In this document: positions 37,302 to 46,903 of the stretch, in pieces
How positions within the stretch are numbered: position 1 is the stretch's first letter
How the letters are laid out: every line of letters begins with the position of its first letter
Source of the DNA: Humulus lupulus
Lineage: Eukaryota; Streptophyta; Magnoliopsida; Rosales; Cannabaceae
Direction: 5' to 3'
NCBI RefSeq assembly: GCF_963169125.1
Contig: NC_084795.1
Span: 138,361,701 to 138,425,700 of the forward strand
DNA length: 64,000 bases
Translations under genes and position numbers: made by a program
The notes under the pieces: generated by a model
Database searches by the model: none
Seen by the model: only the letters and a program-made list of their open reading frames with translations
What the model was told of the DNA's origin: nothing

Positions 37302-37767
37302 AGGAGATGTCTCAGTCCGGGGGAAAAAATCTGCGGGCTGTGTTTGCCGGGGGGAACCCCTCAGCTGGGGCCTCTGGGCCCAAAATGAAGAAGCTCCAGA
37401 TGGCGAAGAAAGTTGCTGGGACCCCAACCAAGTCTCCTGCAAAGGAGAAAGAGCAGCCCCCAGCCGCCCAAGTCGAGAAAACCGTACCCCCTGCTGTAGG
37501 AGGGAGCATGCCCCCACCCCCTCCGCGAGCATCGTCTGGGACACAGGGGCGGAGTTCGGGACTTCGGCGATTGTGCCTCCCGAGGTATGCATCCCGTTGG
37601 ACCCCCAAGATCTGGAGAAGATCCCAGATGTCTTTAGGGGGACGGTGTACGAGACAACGAACTACGCTGTCAGCCACTTCTACCGTATCAAAGAGAAGGA
37701 GCCACGGGCCATCGAAACGATGAGCCCGGTGGGCGTGCTGGAATCTTCATTGGGCATGGCCCTTATG

Positions 37768-37872
37768 GTAAGCTGACCTTATACTTTTGTGATCTTTGAT
37801 TAGCATGCCTTGCCCTGTTTTTCCTTTCTCCCTTCTCTTTTTCTTAAGGCAGTTGCTTCTCCGTTTTTGCAG
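37768..37872 (+). other. Candidate intron 3 of the Tat-1 aORF
   Basis: GTAAGC donor and TTTTTGCAG acceptor. Joins ...GMALM to SALALHRS on a codon boundary. Confidence 0.65.
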
Positions 37873-38393
37873 AGCGCCTTGGCCCTTCACAGGAGCATAG
37901 CCAGGACCAAGGCCCAGCTCGAGGATATGAGGGGTGAGCACCAGTCGGTTGTGGCCACCCACCAGACTTCCTTGCAGGAGGCTAAGGATGCCCTGGCGGC
38001 CGCGGAGGCCGAGCTGGAAGAAGCCCATCCCAAGCGTCAAGAGGTCGAGGCAACCAAAGCCGCCCTCGCCGCTGCGCGAGCAGAGCTACCCACCGTGAAG
38101 GATGGGGCCGAGGAGGCCAAGGCCGCCCTGGAAGCCGAGCAGGCAGCCTCCAGCACTGCCATGGAGGACATGCTCTATCACTGCTGGGTCTACAACTCGG
38201 ACGGTGATTTCTCCTTCGTGGGAGCGGACGTCTAGGAGCCCTTACTGGAGGGGTTTAAAGCTCGCCTCGAGAAAGAAGCACCTTCCGAGACCGGGGAAGT
38301 CTCCGGCGCAGCTGAGCAGGAGGGCGAGATGGCGACCTCCACGGGGCAGCCTGGTGGAGCTTCGGGCCTTCCTCTTTCGCACCCTTTCCTTTA

Positions 38394-38521
38394 ATATTCT
38401 CAAATTTTTGTGTAACTTTTGCATGAGGTGTTTCCACCTCGAGACAATGTAATTATCAATTTTATTTTTAATTGACTTATTTCCTTGTCTTTACGCACTT
38501 TAGTTACTATGTCGAAAAAAC
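38394..38521. other. Spacer between aORF and tandem repeats
   Basis: T-rich non-coding sequence; likely aORF 3' untranslated region and terminator. Confidence 0.35.
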
Positions 38522-38988
38522 TTAGTTTGCGTTAATTTTTGTCAATATCTCGTGCTCTTTAAGAAAAACAACAGTCAATCGATCTAAATTAACTTCTAAG
38601 TTTTATGACCTGGTTATTTCCAGGAACATAATTTGAAAACTTAGTTCATGTTAACTTTTATCAATATCTCGTGCTCTTTAAGAAAAACAATGATCAATCG
38701 ATTTAAGTTAACTTCTAAGTTTTATGACCTGGTTATTTCCAGGAACTTAATTTGAAAACTTAGTCCGTGTTAACTTTTATCAATATCTCGTGCTTTTTAA
38801 GAAAAACATTGATCAATCGATTTAAGTTAACTTCTAAGTTTTATGACCTGGTTATTTCCAGGAACTTAATTTGAAAACTTAGTTCGTGTTAACTTTTATC
38901 AATATCTTGTGCTTTTTAAGAAAAACAATGATCAATCGATTTAAGTTAACTTCTAAGCCTTTTAAGGCGACCTGGTTATATCCAGGCA
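38522..38988. repeat. 119-bp tandem repeat, about four copies
   Basis: Units begin at 38522, 38641, 38760 and 38879, exactly 119 bp apart, each starting TTAGT. Each unit carries TATCTCGTGCT or TATCTTGTGCT, ATCAATCGAT and the inverted repeat CCTGGTTATTTCCAGG. The last unit is changed near its end (TAAGCCTTTTAAGGCGA inserted or substituted). The block lies between pol and the aORF, the hypervariable 3' region where Tat-lineage elements often carry satellite-like arrays. Confidence 0.92.
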
Positions 38989-38993
38989 CCATA

Positions 38994-39005
38994 TGCCCCC
39001 CAAGT
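38994..39005 (-). other. Internal copy of the Tat-1 polypurine tract
   Basis: Minus strand ACTTGGGGGGCA, identical to the terminal PPT at 34638-34649, about 125 bases downstream of the pol stop in sense orientation. Confidence 0.75.
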
Positions 39006-39129
39006 AACTGGGAAATGGTCTTTCGTGGTTACTTTAGATTACACTTGTAAATATGTACAATCATAAACGAAAAAGTTAATTCTCATTGTGTAATACATAA
39101 AAAATGGCCTTTTAGGCCTTACAAGGGAA

Positions 39130-39837
39130 TCATTGATAATATTTCTTTAAATGGATGGCGTTCCAAGTTCATGGGACTGTGCCTCCATCGAGCCGAGCTA
39201 ATTTGTAAGTTCCTTCTTTAATGACCTTGATGATTTGATATGGCTCTTCCCAGTTCGGTCCTAATACTCCGACTTTGGGATCCTTACCGGCTAAGAAAAC
39301 CCTCCTGAGGATCAGGTCGCCCATGCTAAAGGTGCGCTTTTTGACTTTTGAGTTGAAATAACGAATGATTTTTTGCTGGTAATGTGCGAGCTGGAGCTGT
39401 GAATCTTCTCGTCTTTCATCAACCAAGTCGAGGGAAGTGCAGAGTAGCTCGTGGTTGCGATCCTGGTCATATGTCTGGACCCTATGCGAAAGTACCTTAA
39501 TCTCCACAGGGAGGACTGCCTCACTCCCAAAGGTCAGTGAGAAAGGAGTATGACCTGTAGGAGTCCGATGCGAGGTCTAGTATGCCCACAGAACCCGGGG
39601 GAGCTGTTCTGGCCAGACCCCCTTTGCTTCGTCTAGTCTATTCTTGAGGCTCGCCTTTAACGTCTTGTTGACGGCCTCGACCTGGCCATTTGCCTGAGGA
39701 TAGGCCACGGAGGAGAAACTTTTCACAATTCCGTACCTTTCGCAAAATTCAGTGAATAGGTCGCTGTCGAACTGAGTCCCATTGTCGGACACGATTTTCT
39801 TGGGCAGCCCGAATCGGCAGATAGTGCTCTTAACCAC
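39130..39837 (-). pseudogene. pol: Tat-1 integrase core and C-terminal part
   Basis: Same frame as the preceding block. The second catalytic Asp is in SDNGTQFDSDLF and the Glu in YPQANGQVEAVNKTL. The frame stops at TAG 39577 and reopens at 39507, with YFNSKVKKRTFSMGDLILRR and GPNWEEPYQIIKVIKEGTYK, the C-terminal DNA-binding part. No chromodomain follows, as expected for Tat. The final stop is at 39130-39132. Confidence 0.88.
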
Positions 39838-39852
39838 GAAGTCGAGGACTTT

Positions 39853-41031
39853 TTAGGAAGTTATCGTTGCCAAAGGTTCTGCCTCAGCCCACTTCGTAAA
39901 GTAGTCAATGGCCACCACGGTGTAGCGGACCCCACCTTTTCCAGTAGGGAGGGCGCCAACCAAGTCGATTCCCCAAACTGCAAACGGCCATGGGGAAGAG
40001 ATCATCTTCAGCTCGACTGGGGGAGCTCGGGCAACTGTGGTGAACCGCTGGCACTTGTCGCACTTCTTCACATACGTGATCGAATCCTTGAACAGAGTGG
40101 GCCAGTAATATCCTTGCCTCGGGACCTTTAGGGCCAAGCTTTGCCCCCCAGTGTGATCTCCGCAAAAACCCTCATGCACTTCTTGCAGGATGGCCTTTGC
40201 TTCGCCTGGAAGAACACATCGTAGGAGAGATAGGGAGTGCCCTCGTCGGTATAGCACCCCGTCTATTATCGTATACCTGGGAGCTTGATACAGTACTCGC
40301 CGTGCATCATTACGCCCTTCAGGTAGCTTCCCCTTGGTGTGTTGCTCAAGGATGGGGGTCATCCAGGTCGGCCTAGCGTCGATCATCTCGACCTCCGCCC
40401 GGGCTTCTTCTATGCTTGGTTTATCCAAGAACTCTACCGAAACTAACCCCAGAGCCTCCGTCTCCCCGGAGGTGGCAAGCTTGGCAAGAGCGTCTGCATT
40501 AGCGTTCTGCTCCCGAGGTATCTGCTCGATTGAGCCTCGTCCAAACGCGGACAGTTCAACTTTTACCTTCGCTAGGTAGGTAGACATCTTGGGTCCTCGT
40601 GCTTGATATTCGCCCAGAACCTGGTTTACCATGAGCTGGGAGTCACTGAAGCACTGGACGGAGCTCGCCTTCAGCTCCTGGGCTATTCTTAGCCCGGCTA
40701 GCAAAGCTTCATATTCGACCTCGTTGTTGGAGGCCTTGAATCCGAATCTCAGCGCCGAGTGGAATCTATGTCCCTCAGGGGATATTAAAATGATTCCAAC
40801 CCCGGAGCTGTTCTCATTGGATGAACCATCCACGAAGATCCTCCACGACGCCGGGGCCGAGGTGACCTGGGGTGAGTCTTCTGCAAGATCCTCCTGGAAT
40901 CCTATGCACTCTGCTACAAAATCGGCCAGGGCCTGACTTTTTATAGTAGTTCGTGGGGTGTATAAAATCTCGAACTGACTGAGTTCGATAGCCCACTTTA
41001 ACAGACGTCTCGATGCTTCAGGTTTTTGCAA
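39853..41031 (-). pseudogene. pol: Tat-1 RNase H and integrase N-terminal half
   Basis: An RNase H domain (about residues 60-190) shows WRIFVDGSSNENSSGVGII, NNEVEYEALLAGLRIA, CFSDSQLMVNQVLGEYQ and QNANADALAKLAT, giving the Asp, Glu, Asp, Asp set. This is the extra RNase H (RVT_3 type) typical of the Tat lineage, following a first, decayed RNase H near 41340-41032. Then the integrase zinc finger (EVHEGFCGDHTGGQSLA, KKCDKCQ) and the first catalytic Asp in WGIDLVGALPT. It ends at TAA 39853. Confidence 0.9.
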
Positions 41032-41340
41032 AATCTATCTTAAAGGCTGATCGGTTATGACGTGTATTGAGTGGGACTGGAAGTACGGCCTGAGCTTTCG
41101 AGAGGCCGTGATAAGGCAGAACGCCAATTTCTCCATCAACGGGTACCGGGATTCATCTCCGAGAAGTCTCTTGCTGATGTAGTAAAATGGTCTCTGAACC
41201 CAGTCTTCTTCTCAGACTAATACGGCACTAGCTGCATCCTTTGTGACAGCTAGGTAGAGAAAAAGAGGCTCTCCTGCCTTTGGTTTGGATAATACGGGCG
41301 GTTCGGCCAGATGTGCCTTCAGGTCGAGGAAAGCGCTTTC

Positions 41341-42939
41341 TCACTCTTCTGTCCATTCGAACTTCTTATTTCCTCGGAGCAGGTTGTAGAATGGCAAGCA
41401 CTTATCGGTGGATTTTGAAATAAACCGGTTGAGGCCTGCCACCCTTCCTATCAGGCCTTGGAATTCTTTGCGCGACCTGGGTGAGGGAAGTTCGAGCAAT
41501 GATCTGATCTTGTCGGGATTTTCCTCGATTCCTCGGGTATTGACGATGAAACCCAGGAATTTTCCCGATGCGACTCCAAAAGTGCACTTTTGTGGATTAT
41601 GCCTCATGCCATACTCCCGTAGTATCATGACGCATTCTCCCAGGTCAGAAACATGGTTATCGGCAGTCTTTGACTTGACTAGCATGTCATCAGCGTACAC
41701 TTCCATGTTCTTCCCGATCTGGTTTGCGAACATTCTATTTACTAACCTTTGGTACGTAGCACCGGCGTTCTTCAGCCCGAATGGCATGACCTTGTAACAA
41801 TAAACGTTAGTCGGGGTCATGAAGCTGGTGTGCTCCTGGTCCGCTGGATTCATGGAAATCTGATTGTAGCCTGAGTACGCGTCCATAAAGGACATGAGCT
41901 TGTGCCCTGCCGTGGCATCCACCAGTTGGTCAATCCTTGGAAATGGAAAACAATCCTTGGGGTAGGCTTTATTCAGGTCAGAGAAGTCGATACAGGTCCG
42001 CCACTTCCCGTTGGGCTTCGGGACCAGCACGGGGTTGGCGACCCAAATCGGAAACTTGGCTTCACGGATAAAGCCGCATTTCTTGAGTCGGGCTACTTCT
42101 TCCTCTAAGGCTTCAGCCTGGGTTGTTCCGAGGTGCCTCTGCTTCTGGGACTTCACAGGAACGCTTTTATCCAGATGAAGGGTGTGCATGATGACACTCG
42201 GGTTGATTCCCATCATGTCCTCGTGTGACAACGCAAACACATCCAGGTTGTTCTGCAGAAATTTAGTCAGCTCCGCCTTCCTCTTGCTACAGAGGTTTTT
42301 CCCGAGCTTGACCATCCGTGAAGGGTTTTGTGGATCGATGTTTATTTCCTCGAGCTCCTCAATAGCCTGGAGCTCGGACCTGTCCTCGCCTATTCGGGGG
42401 TCAATATCCTCACTTAAGACGATATTTTCCCCTTCGGCACTCTGAGGTTTTTCAATCTCAGGATCAGCTAAGGGTTCCTGAGATTCCTCTCCACCACCTT
42501 GGATGGCCATTGCTAGCTGCCCGGGTTTCGATTTTCCCTTCATGGAAATGCTGTAGCATTCCCTGGCAGCGAGCTGATCACCATGGACAGTGCATATTCC
42601 CATGGAAGTAGGGAATTTCATCGCGAGGTGGCGAATGGAAGTGACAGCCTCAAAGGCTATGAGCGTGGGTCGTCCCAAAATTGCGTTGTATGCAGCGGAG
42701 CAGTCAATGACCACGAACTCGAGGAGTTTGGAGACTGTCCGAGGTCCTTCTCCTAGGGTGATAACCAGCTCGATAGTCCCTATCGCTGCTGATCCTTCTC
42801 CCGAAAAACCATACAGCATCATGGAGGTCGCTTTCAACTCGGCGACAGTCAAACCCATCTTCTCCAGCGTGAACTGGAATAGAAGGTTTACCGAGCTCCC
42901 ATTATCGATCAGCACCCTCCTAACCTTCCGATTAGCGAG
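41341..42939 (-). pseudogene. pol: Tat-1 protease and reverse transcriptase
   Basis: The retropepsin active site RRVLIDNGSSVNLLF is near the start (Asp kept), followed by NAILGRPTLIAFEAV. RT fingers and palm run on: KSQKQRHLGTTQAEALEEEV, WRTCIDFSDLNKAYPKDCFP, FMDAYSGYNQI, YCYKVMPFGLKNAGATYQRL, then the catalytic MEVYADDMLVKS and FLGFIVNTRGIE. The frame is open for 524 codons from 42915 and ends at a TGA after NKKFEWTEE, inside the RT/RNase H connection. Protease cleaves the polyprotein and RT copies RNA into DNA. Confidence 0.9.
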
Positions 42940-42949
42940 CTAAACTGCT

Positions 42950-45473
42950 ACGACCAGAGGGTCGTTATGAGGGAACTGGACATGGCCCGCATCTTCTTCT
43001 GTAAAAATGATCGGTTGCCTCTCCAATCGCTGCTGCTTTGGCAGACGCTGTTCCGGGATGAACTCTACTCCATTATGCGCCTTGAGTTCGTTTACGTACC
43101 TCTTCTGGGCACCCCTGCTCGTGCCAGCCATATGCGAACCTCCAGATATTGTGGATATCTCTCCTCCTATCATGGGAGGAGGGACGTCCTGATCTACCCG
43201 AGATCCAGGCTGACTGACTGGGGCTTCCGGAGCAAGTCGACTTGCTGGAACCCTGTTCCGTGCGTACTAGGCCAAGGGGCCAGCTCGGATGAGAGTCTCG
43301 ATCTCATCTTTCAAATGCCTACAATCATCGGTATTGTGGCCAACATCGTTGTGAAAACGGCAAAACTTGGAGGTGTCTCTCTTCCCCTTCTGTTGCTTCA
43401 ACGGCTCCGGCCTCTTCCAGGGGAGGCGAGTAGAGTTAGCTAGGAAGATGTTCTCCCTAGAGTAGGTGAGCTCTGTATAAGTCCCGTAGACGGGCTTAAA
43501 CTTGTCCACAGACTTATTCTTCTTTGGGCCGTGCTGGCTGCCCTCGCCGTCCCCTTTCTTTTGCCTCCACCGAGCTGGTTATTCTGTGTGACATTTTGGG
43601 TTGCTGTCGCGACCTCCGTCCCCACTCCAGCGGGCTGCTCAGGGACCTGGCTGGTCCCTGGAGCTGAGGCTTCGGCCTCCTCCATGTTGATCCATTCCTG
43701 GGCCTTATTTAGGAATTCGTTCACTGAGCTAACTCCCTTCATTTGTATATCTTTCCAGAGTCCCCCTCTGACGAGGATCCCGGTTCTTAAGGCCATGAGC
43801 TTGGAGCTGTCATCCGCGTCTCTGGCCCGAGCAGCGATGCTCGCGAACCTGCCCAGGTAAGTCTTCAGAGGTTCGTCAGGCTGCTACCTCACGTTAGCCA
43901 GAGAATCGACCTTGACGCGGGCAGCCTGGGAGGCTCAGAATGCCTTTTTGAAGTCCGTCGAGAAAGTCTTCCAGGAGCTGATTGATTGTCTTTTGCTTTG
44001 CTTGAACCACTGCCTGGCTGGCCCAGTCTGTGTGGAGGGAAATATCAGACACCTCAGCTCGTGGCCGATGTTGTGAGCCATCATCAGGGTGTTGAACATC
44101 CCCAGATGGTCCGACGGATCTCCGTCTCCATTGAATTTGGACAGGTGCGGCATACGGAAACCAGGTGGGTAAGCCGTTGCTGCTATGCTGGGGGCGAAGA
44201 GCTCCATCTCGTCCCCTGAATCATATTCATCTTTCTCTTTCTCCGACAGGAGCTTCCTCATTAGCTCCTCCATCTGAGCCAGGCGCTCGAGGGTTTTGTC
44301 CTGATTTCCTTGGTTATTCCGGGGCTGCTCAACAGCTCCGGATCCATTGTACATATTTGGTGGGTTATTGCCACTCCTATCTTGAGATAGGTTATTTTGG
44401 GCATTCCCGCTGTTACGTACTTCGGATAGGTCTCCCTCTGAGCGGGCATGGCTGCCGCCTCCTACTGGCTCTCCTCTGTGAGAGTTAAGGCGATCTCGCA
44501 GGTCGCCCCCCTGGGTGGTTTGGGGACTTTGTGCCGAGCTTAACTGCTGACGCAAGTCTTTGCCAGAAAGGTCGCTCTAGCGACTGCCGGTCGAGTAGCT
44601 CCTGTTAGAAAATCTCAGAGTTCGCCTTTTGGGGTGAGGATCCGGGCTCCCTCTCGGTACCCCGCTACGTCGGGAAGGTTCCACGGACGGCGGGTTTCTC
44701 CTACTGCTTCCATAAGCTGGGATATCTCGGATGGGCCGAGGTGGAGACATATATCTTATTGGTGAGGGAGGATGCCTGACCAGAGATGCGATCCTAGTTC
44801 CATCAGGGCGGATCAAGTTAGGTGGGGGCCTTGTGGCCTTGCCAACCTGCGGGTCCCGCGCCTGGCGATCTGGACGAGGCGTAGGACGGCTGGTGGGGAC
44901 GGCCTGATGCTGTGAGCCCTCCCCGGATCTCCTTCTAGAATTTCTTCGAGCTCTCCTGGGCGTGCTCGTGGCTAGTTGGGAGCTGGGAGTTGAAGTTCAG
45001 ACCGAACGGCTGTACTGTTGTTCGGCTCTAGGCATTTCTTCGAAGTTTGCCTCTTGACGGTATGATGAGGGAATAGAGTTCGCTGTCGGAGGTCTGTCTG
45101 AGCGGGTAGGCCTAGACTGATTACCCCGGCGGGACTTATGAGTCTCGCCTTGCCTCTTTCCGACGTTAGCGTCGGTTGTAAGAGGGGGTAGTCGGGCCAA
45201 CACCTCCTTGATCTGCTGATTAGCTGTTGCTAGCTGGCTCCTCAGCTGAGCATTCTCCATCTCCACCGCAGTGCAATAATCTGGGTTTGGATTAGGTGGT
45301 CGGGGCGCCGAACTTCCAGTGTCATCTTGGCCCACCAACTGCTCGCCCGGCCGCTGTTGGACTTGTTCGCCGGGGATGGCGATATGATGGGCCTCCTGCC
45401 CATCATGCTGTTCCATCTCATTACCATGTCTGGATCGAGTGGTCACCATAGTGGATGTTTGCGACAGCACCAA
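42950..45473 (-). pseudogene. gag: Tat-1 gag part
   Basis: The N-terminal region has a short coiled coil (ENAQLRSQLATANQQIKEVL) and an Arg/Pro/Ser-rich linker. The capsid-like domain (about 44200-43800) has FRMPHLSKFNGDGDPSDHLG, RQWFKQSKRQSISSWKTFST and QPDEPLKTYLGRFA. A zinc-knuckle-like CRFHNDVGHNTDDCRHLK lies at about 43380-43310. It would form the particle shell and bind element RNA. Stops at 44997, 44577, 43935, near 43886 and 43267, plus a frameshift near 43540, break it. Confidence 0.85.
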
Positions 45474-45482
45474 TCCAACTTG

Positions 45483-45500
45483 CTCTCAATGAAAGCATCA
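45483..45500 (-). other. PBS-like motif of Tat-1, altered
   Basis: Minus strand TGATGCTTTCATTGAGAG. Tat-2 and Tat-3 have TGGTG(C/A)TTTCATTGAGAG, so the G facing the tRNA CCA end is A here. I do not assign the tRNA. Confidence 0.7.
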
Positions 45501-45503
45501 AAC

Positions 45504-46255
45504 TGTTGACGCGGTTCTTCGCCAACAGGTAATTAAGAAAATAAGAGGAAGGGATTAGTGCTTATGTTGAACCGAAATAGATGAATGATCTTTCTAGGAA
45601 CGGGTTGGTGACACAATTACGTTTGTAGGTGGTTCAAAGGTTAAAATCCTTCTACTCCACCAGTCAATATTATTGCTATATCCTTGGAATTCTTTTACAG
45701 GGTATTTCTTACACAATAGAATCCAACCCTTTGCAACTCCCAGGGTCTCCATATTTATAGGAGAGGGCACCTGGGAGTTGGTAAGAAGGTCATCCCGTGA
45801 CCTTCTTACCTATCATGTCAACTCTGTGACATTCATGATTAATTCCTAAAACCTGACACATGAAGTGTGGTCTAATCAATAGGTAAGGGGGATAATGGGC
45901 CGCACGGCCCAACCCAGTCGTGGGTGTCTGAATGCGCACGTTCATGCTGCGTGTCCGAGAAGTCAGAGATGTATCAGACACATGATGTCTGATATATGCA
46001 CGTTTACCTTGCGTGGTTGACTTTATAAAAGGTCACAGCCTCCAACTCTAGCTCGTACCACGAGCTGGATACTTCCCTCGACCTGTGGCCTTCAGAGTCC
46101 AAACTCAGTCTAATCTTGGCGAACCCTTAGGCTACCTCGAGCTGAGGAGGTAGGAACTTTCTATGGTAGCTCCGGTCTTGGGGATGTTCACGTGGTAGAT
46201 ATGATTAGGCCATACCTCAGCTTGCTAACAGCCCGTGGGAAAACCAGGGCGTACA
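45504..46255 (-). mobile_element. Tat-1 right (5') LTR, 752 bp
   Basis: Same ends and length as the left LTR. TATA-like box at 45751-45760 (minus). TSD ATTGA follows at 46256-46260. Confidence 0.95.
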
Positions 46256-46260
46256 ATTGA

Positions 46261-46903
46261 GTACTTGCTTTCATATTTATTTTTATGTACAAATACCCTT
46301 TCATTCTTAGGTTTGAACTTCTATATATAAATACATAGTTCATTCGACTGCACAATTTTGACCTTGTTATATTCAAGTTCGAATACAACTTTTACCATGT
46401 ATGTTCACGTTTAAAAATGCTTATTGGTGCGTAGTCTCATTTAGCCTAGTTATTTCTTACTTAAATATAATAAGTTTTCCTCATCCTTAAGTATGGCCTT
46501 GAGGTTACGAGGTCGAAACTTTTTGCAAAAATTCCATCTCTGTCTCGTCTTATGAATTTCGTTGGTTTATCTAGGATTCCATCATTTTAATTGTGTCAAT
46601 TATTATTTTTTGGTTTGTTCCAAACTTGTTGATTTTGTGTGTGGTTAGTAATCCATCCACTGTAATTTTATTTTTATTGACGCTATATTTTCGAGCCAAT
46701 GGTATGATTGTATACTACTTATGCCCCCTAAATCTCCTATGATTGTAAAATCTTAGGTTATTGAATTTTGTGAGCTTGCAAATAATATAACAATAAAAAT
46801 AAAAATAAAATAAGAAATAACACTTTATTAATGAAAAGAAAGAAGTGAATACAAGCTTGGTTACAAATAAATAAACATCATTCCTACACTATTTGTAGTA
46901 AGG
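46261..46903 (-). other. 3' internal region of Tat-2 next to pol
   Basis: AT-rich and non-coding. It holds a PPT-like TGCCCCCT on the plus strand (46722-46729), the counterpart of the internal PPT copy in Tat-1. It was contiguous with 33621-33878 before Tat-1 inserted. No tandem array like that of Tat-1 is visible. Confidence 0.45.

Larger units (their letters stand above)
35657..38235 (+). pseudogene. Antisense ORF (aORF) of Tat-1, four exons with coiled-coil C terminus
   Basis: ATG at 35657. Exon 1 (35657-36329) carries the plant 'gypsy-type transposon' domain (PF04195-like) with EVFSAWSDEHFKAGAFLPLD, FADFLNYVRFAPFQLPPNSY, GDGFYYLTRFPN and FMSTGFRNYELHYFN. Likely introns are 36330-36413, 37191-37301 and 37768-37872; each has GT/AG ends and keeps the reading phase. 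Exon 2 is acidic and Ser/Pro-rich, exon 3 Lys/Pro-rich then VCIPLDPQDLEKIPDVFRG, exon 4 (from 37873) an Ala/Glu coiled coil. Damage: TAG at 35840, TAG at 36110, a frameshift near 37545 and probably TAG at 38233, after which homologous-looking sequence runs on to about 38393. Such ORFs are known in Tat-lineage elements (Grande, Retand); their job is unknown. Confidence 0.75.
39130..45473 (-). pseudogene. gag-pol: Tat-1 gag-pol polyprotein gene, broken by nonsense codons
   Basis: Order on the minus strand: gag (45473-about 42950), protease (about 42920-42600), RT, RNase H, integrase, stop at 39130-39132. The largest open parts are 42915-41341 (524 codons) and 41031-39853 (392 codons). Apart from one frameshift near 43540, it is a single frame cut by stops, including TGA 44997, TAG 44577, TGA 43935, a TAG near 43886, TAG 43267, TAG 42940, TGA 41341, TAA 39853 and TAG 39577. 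Active-site residues mostly survive. The polyprotein would package the RNA, copy it and insert the DNA. LTR identity shows recent insertion, yet this copy cannot make a full product. Confidence 0.9.
33884..46255 (-). mobile_element. Tat-1: full-length Tat-lineage gypsy element with antisense ORF (12.4 kb)
   Basis: Two LTRs of exactly 752 bp (33884-34635 and 45504-46255) differ at about 18 positions by eye. TSD ATTGA is perfect (33879-33883 and 46256-46260). Sense is minus: PBS-like motif (45500-45483), gag-pol (45473-39130), PPT-like internal copy (39005-38994), tandem repeats (38522-38988), plus-strand aORF (35657-38235) and PPT (34649-34638). This order is that of Tat-lineage elements of the Retand/Grande kind. 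The copy is fairly young but its gag-pol holds many nonsense codons. Confidence 0.93.

Noticed and set aside
36440..37723. A single 427-codon uninterrupted exon
   Set aside because: The frame stays open through 37191-37301, but that stretch is T-rich with GT/AG borders and phase-matched flanks, so an intron is more likely.
38522..38988. CRISPR-like array
   Set aside because: Units are contiguous 119-bp tandem repeats with no unique spacers, in a plant retrotransposon.
40334..40936. Plus-strand ORFs over Tat-1 RNase H
   Set aside because: Antisense shadows of a well-conserved pol frame; no known domain.
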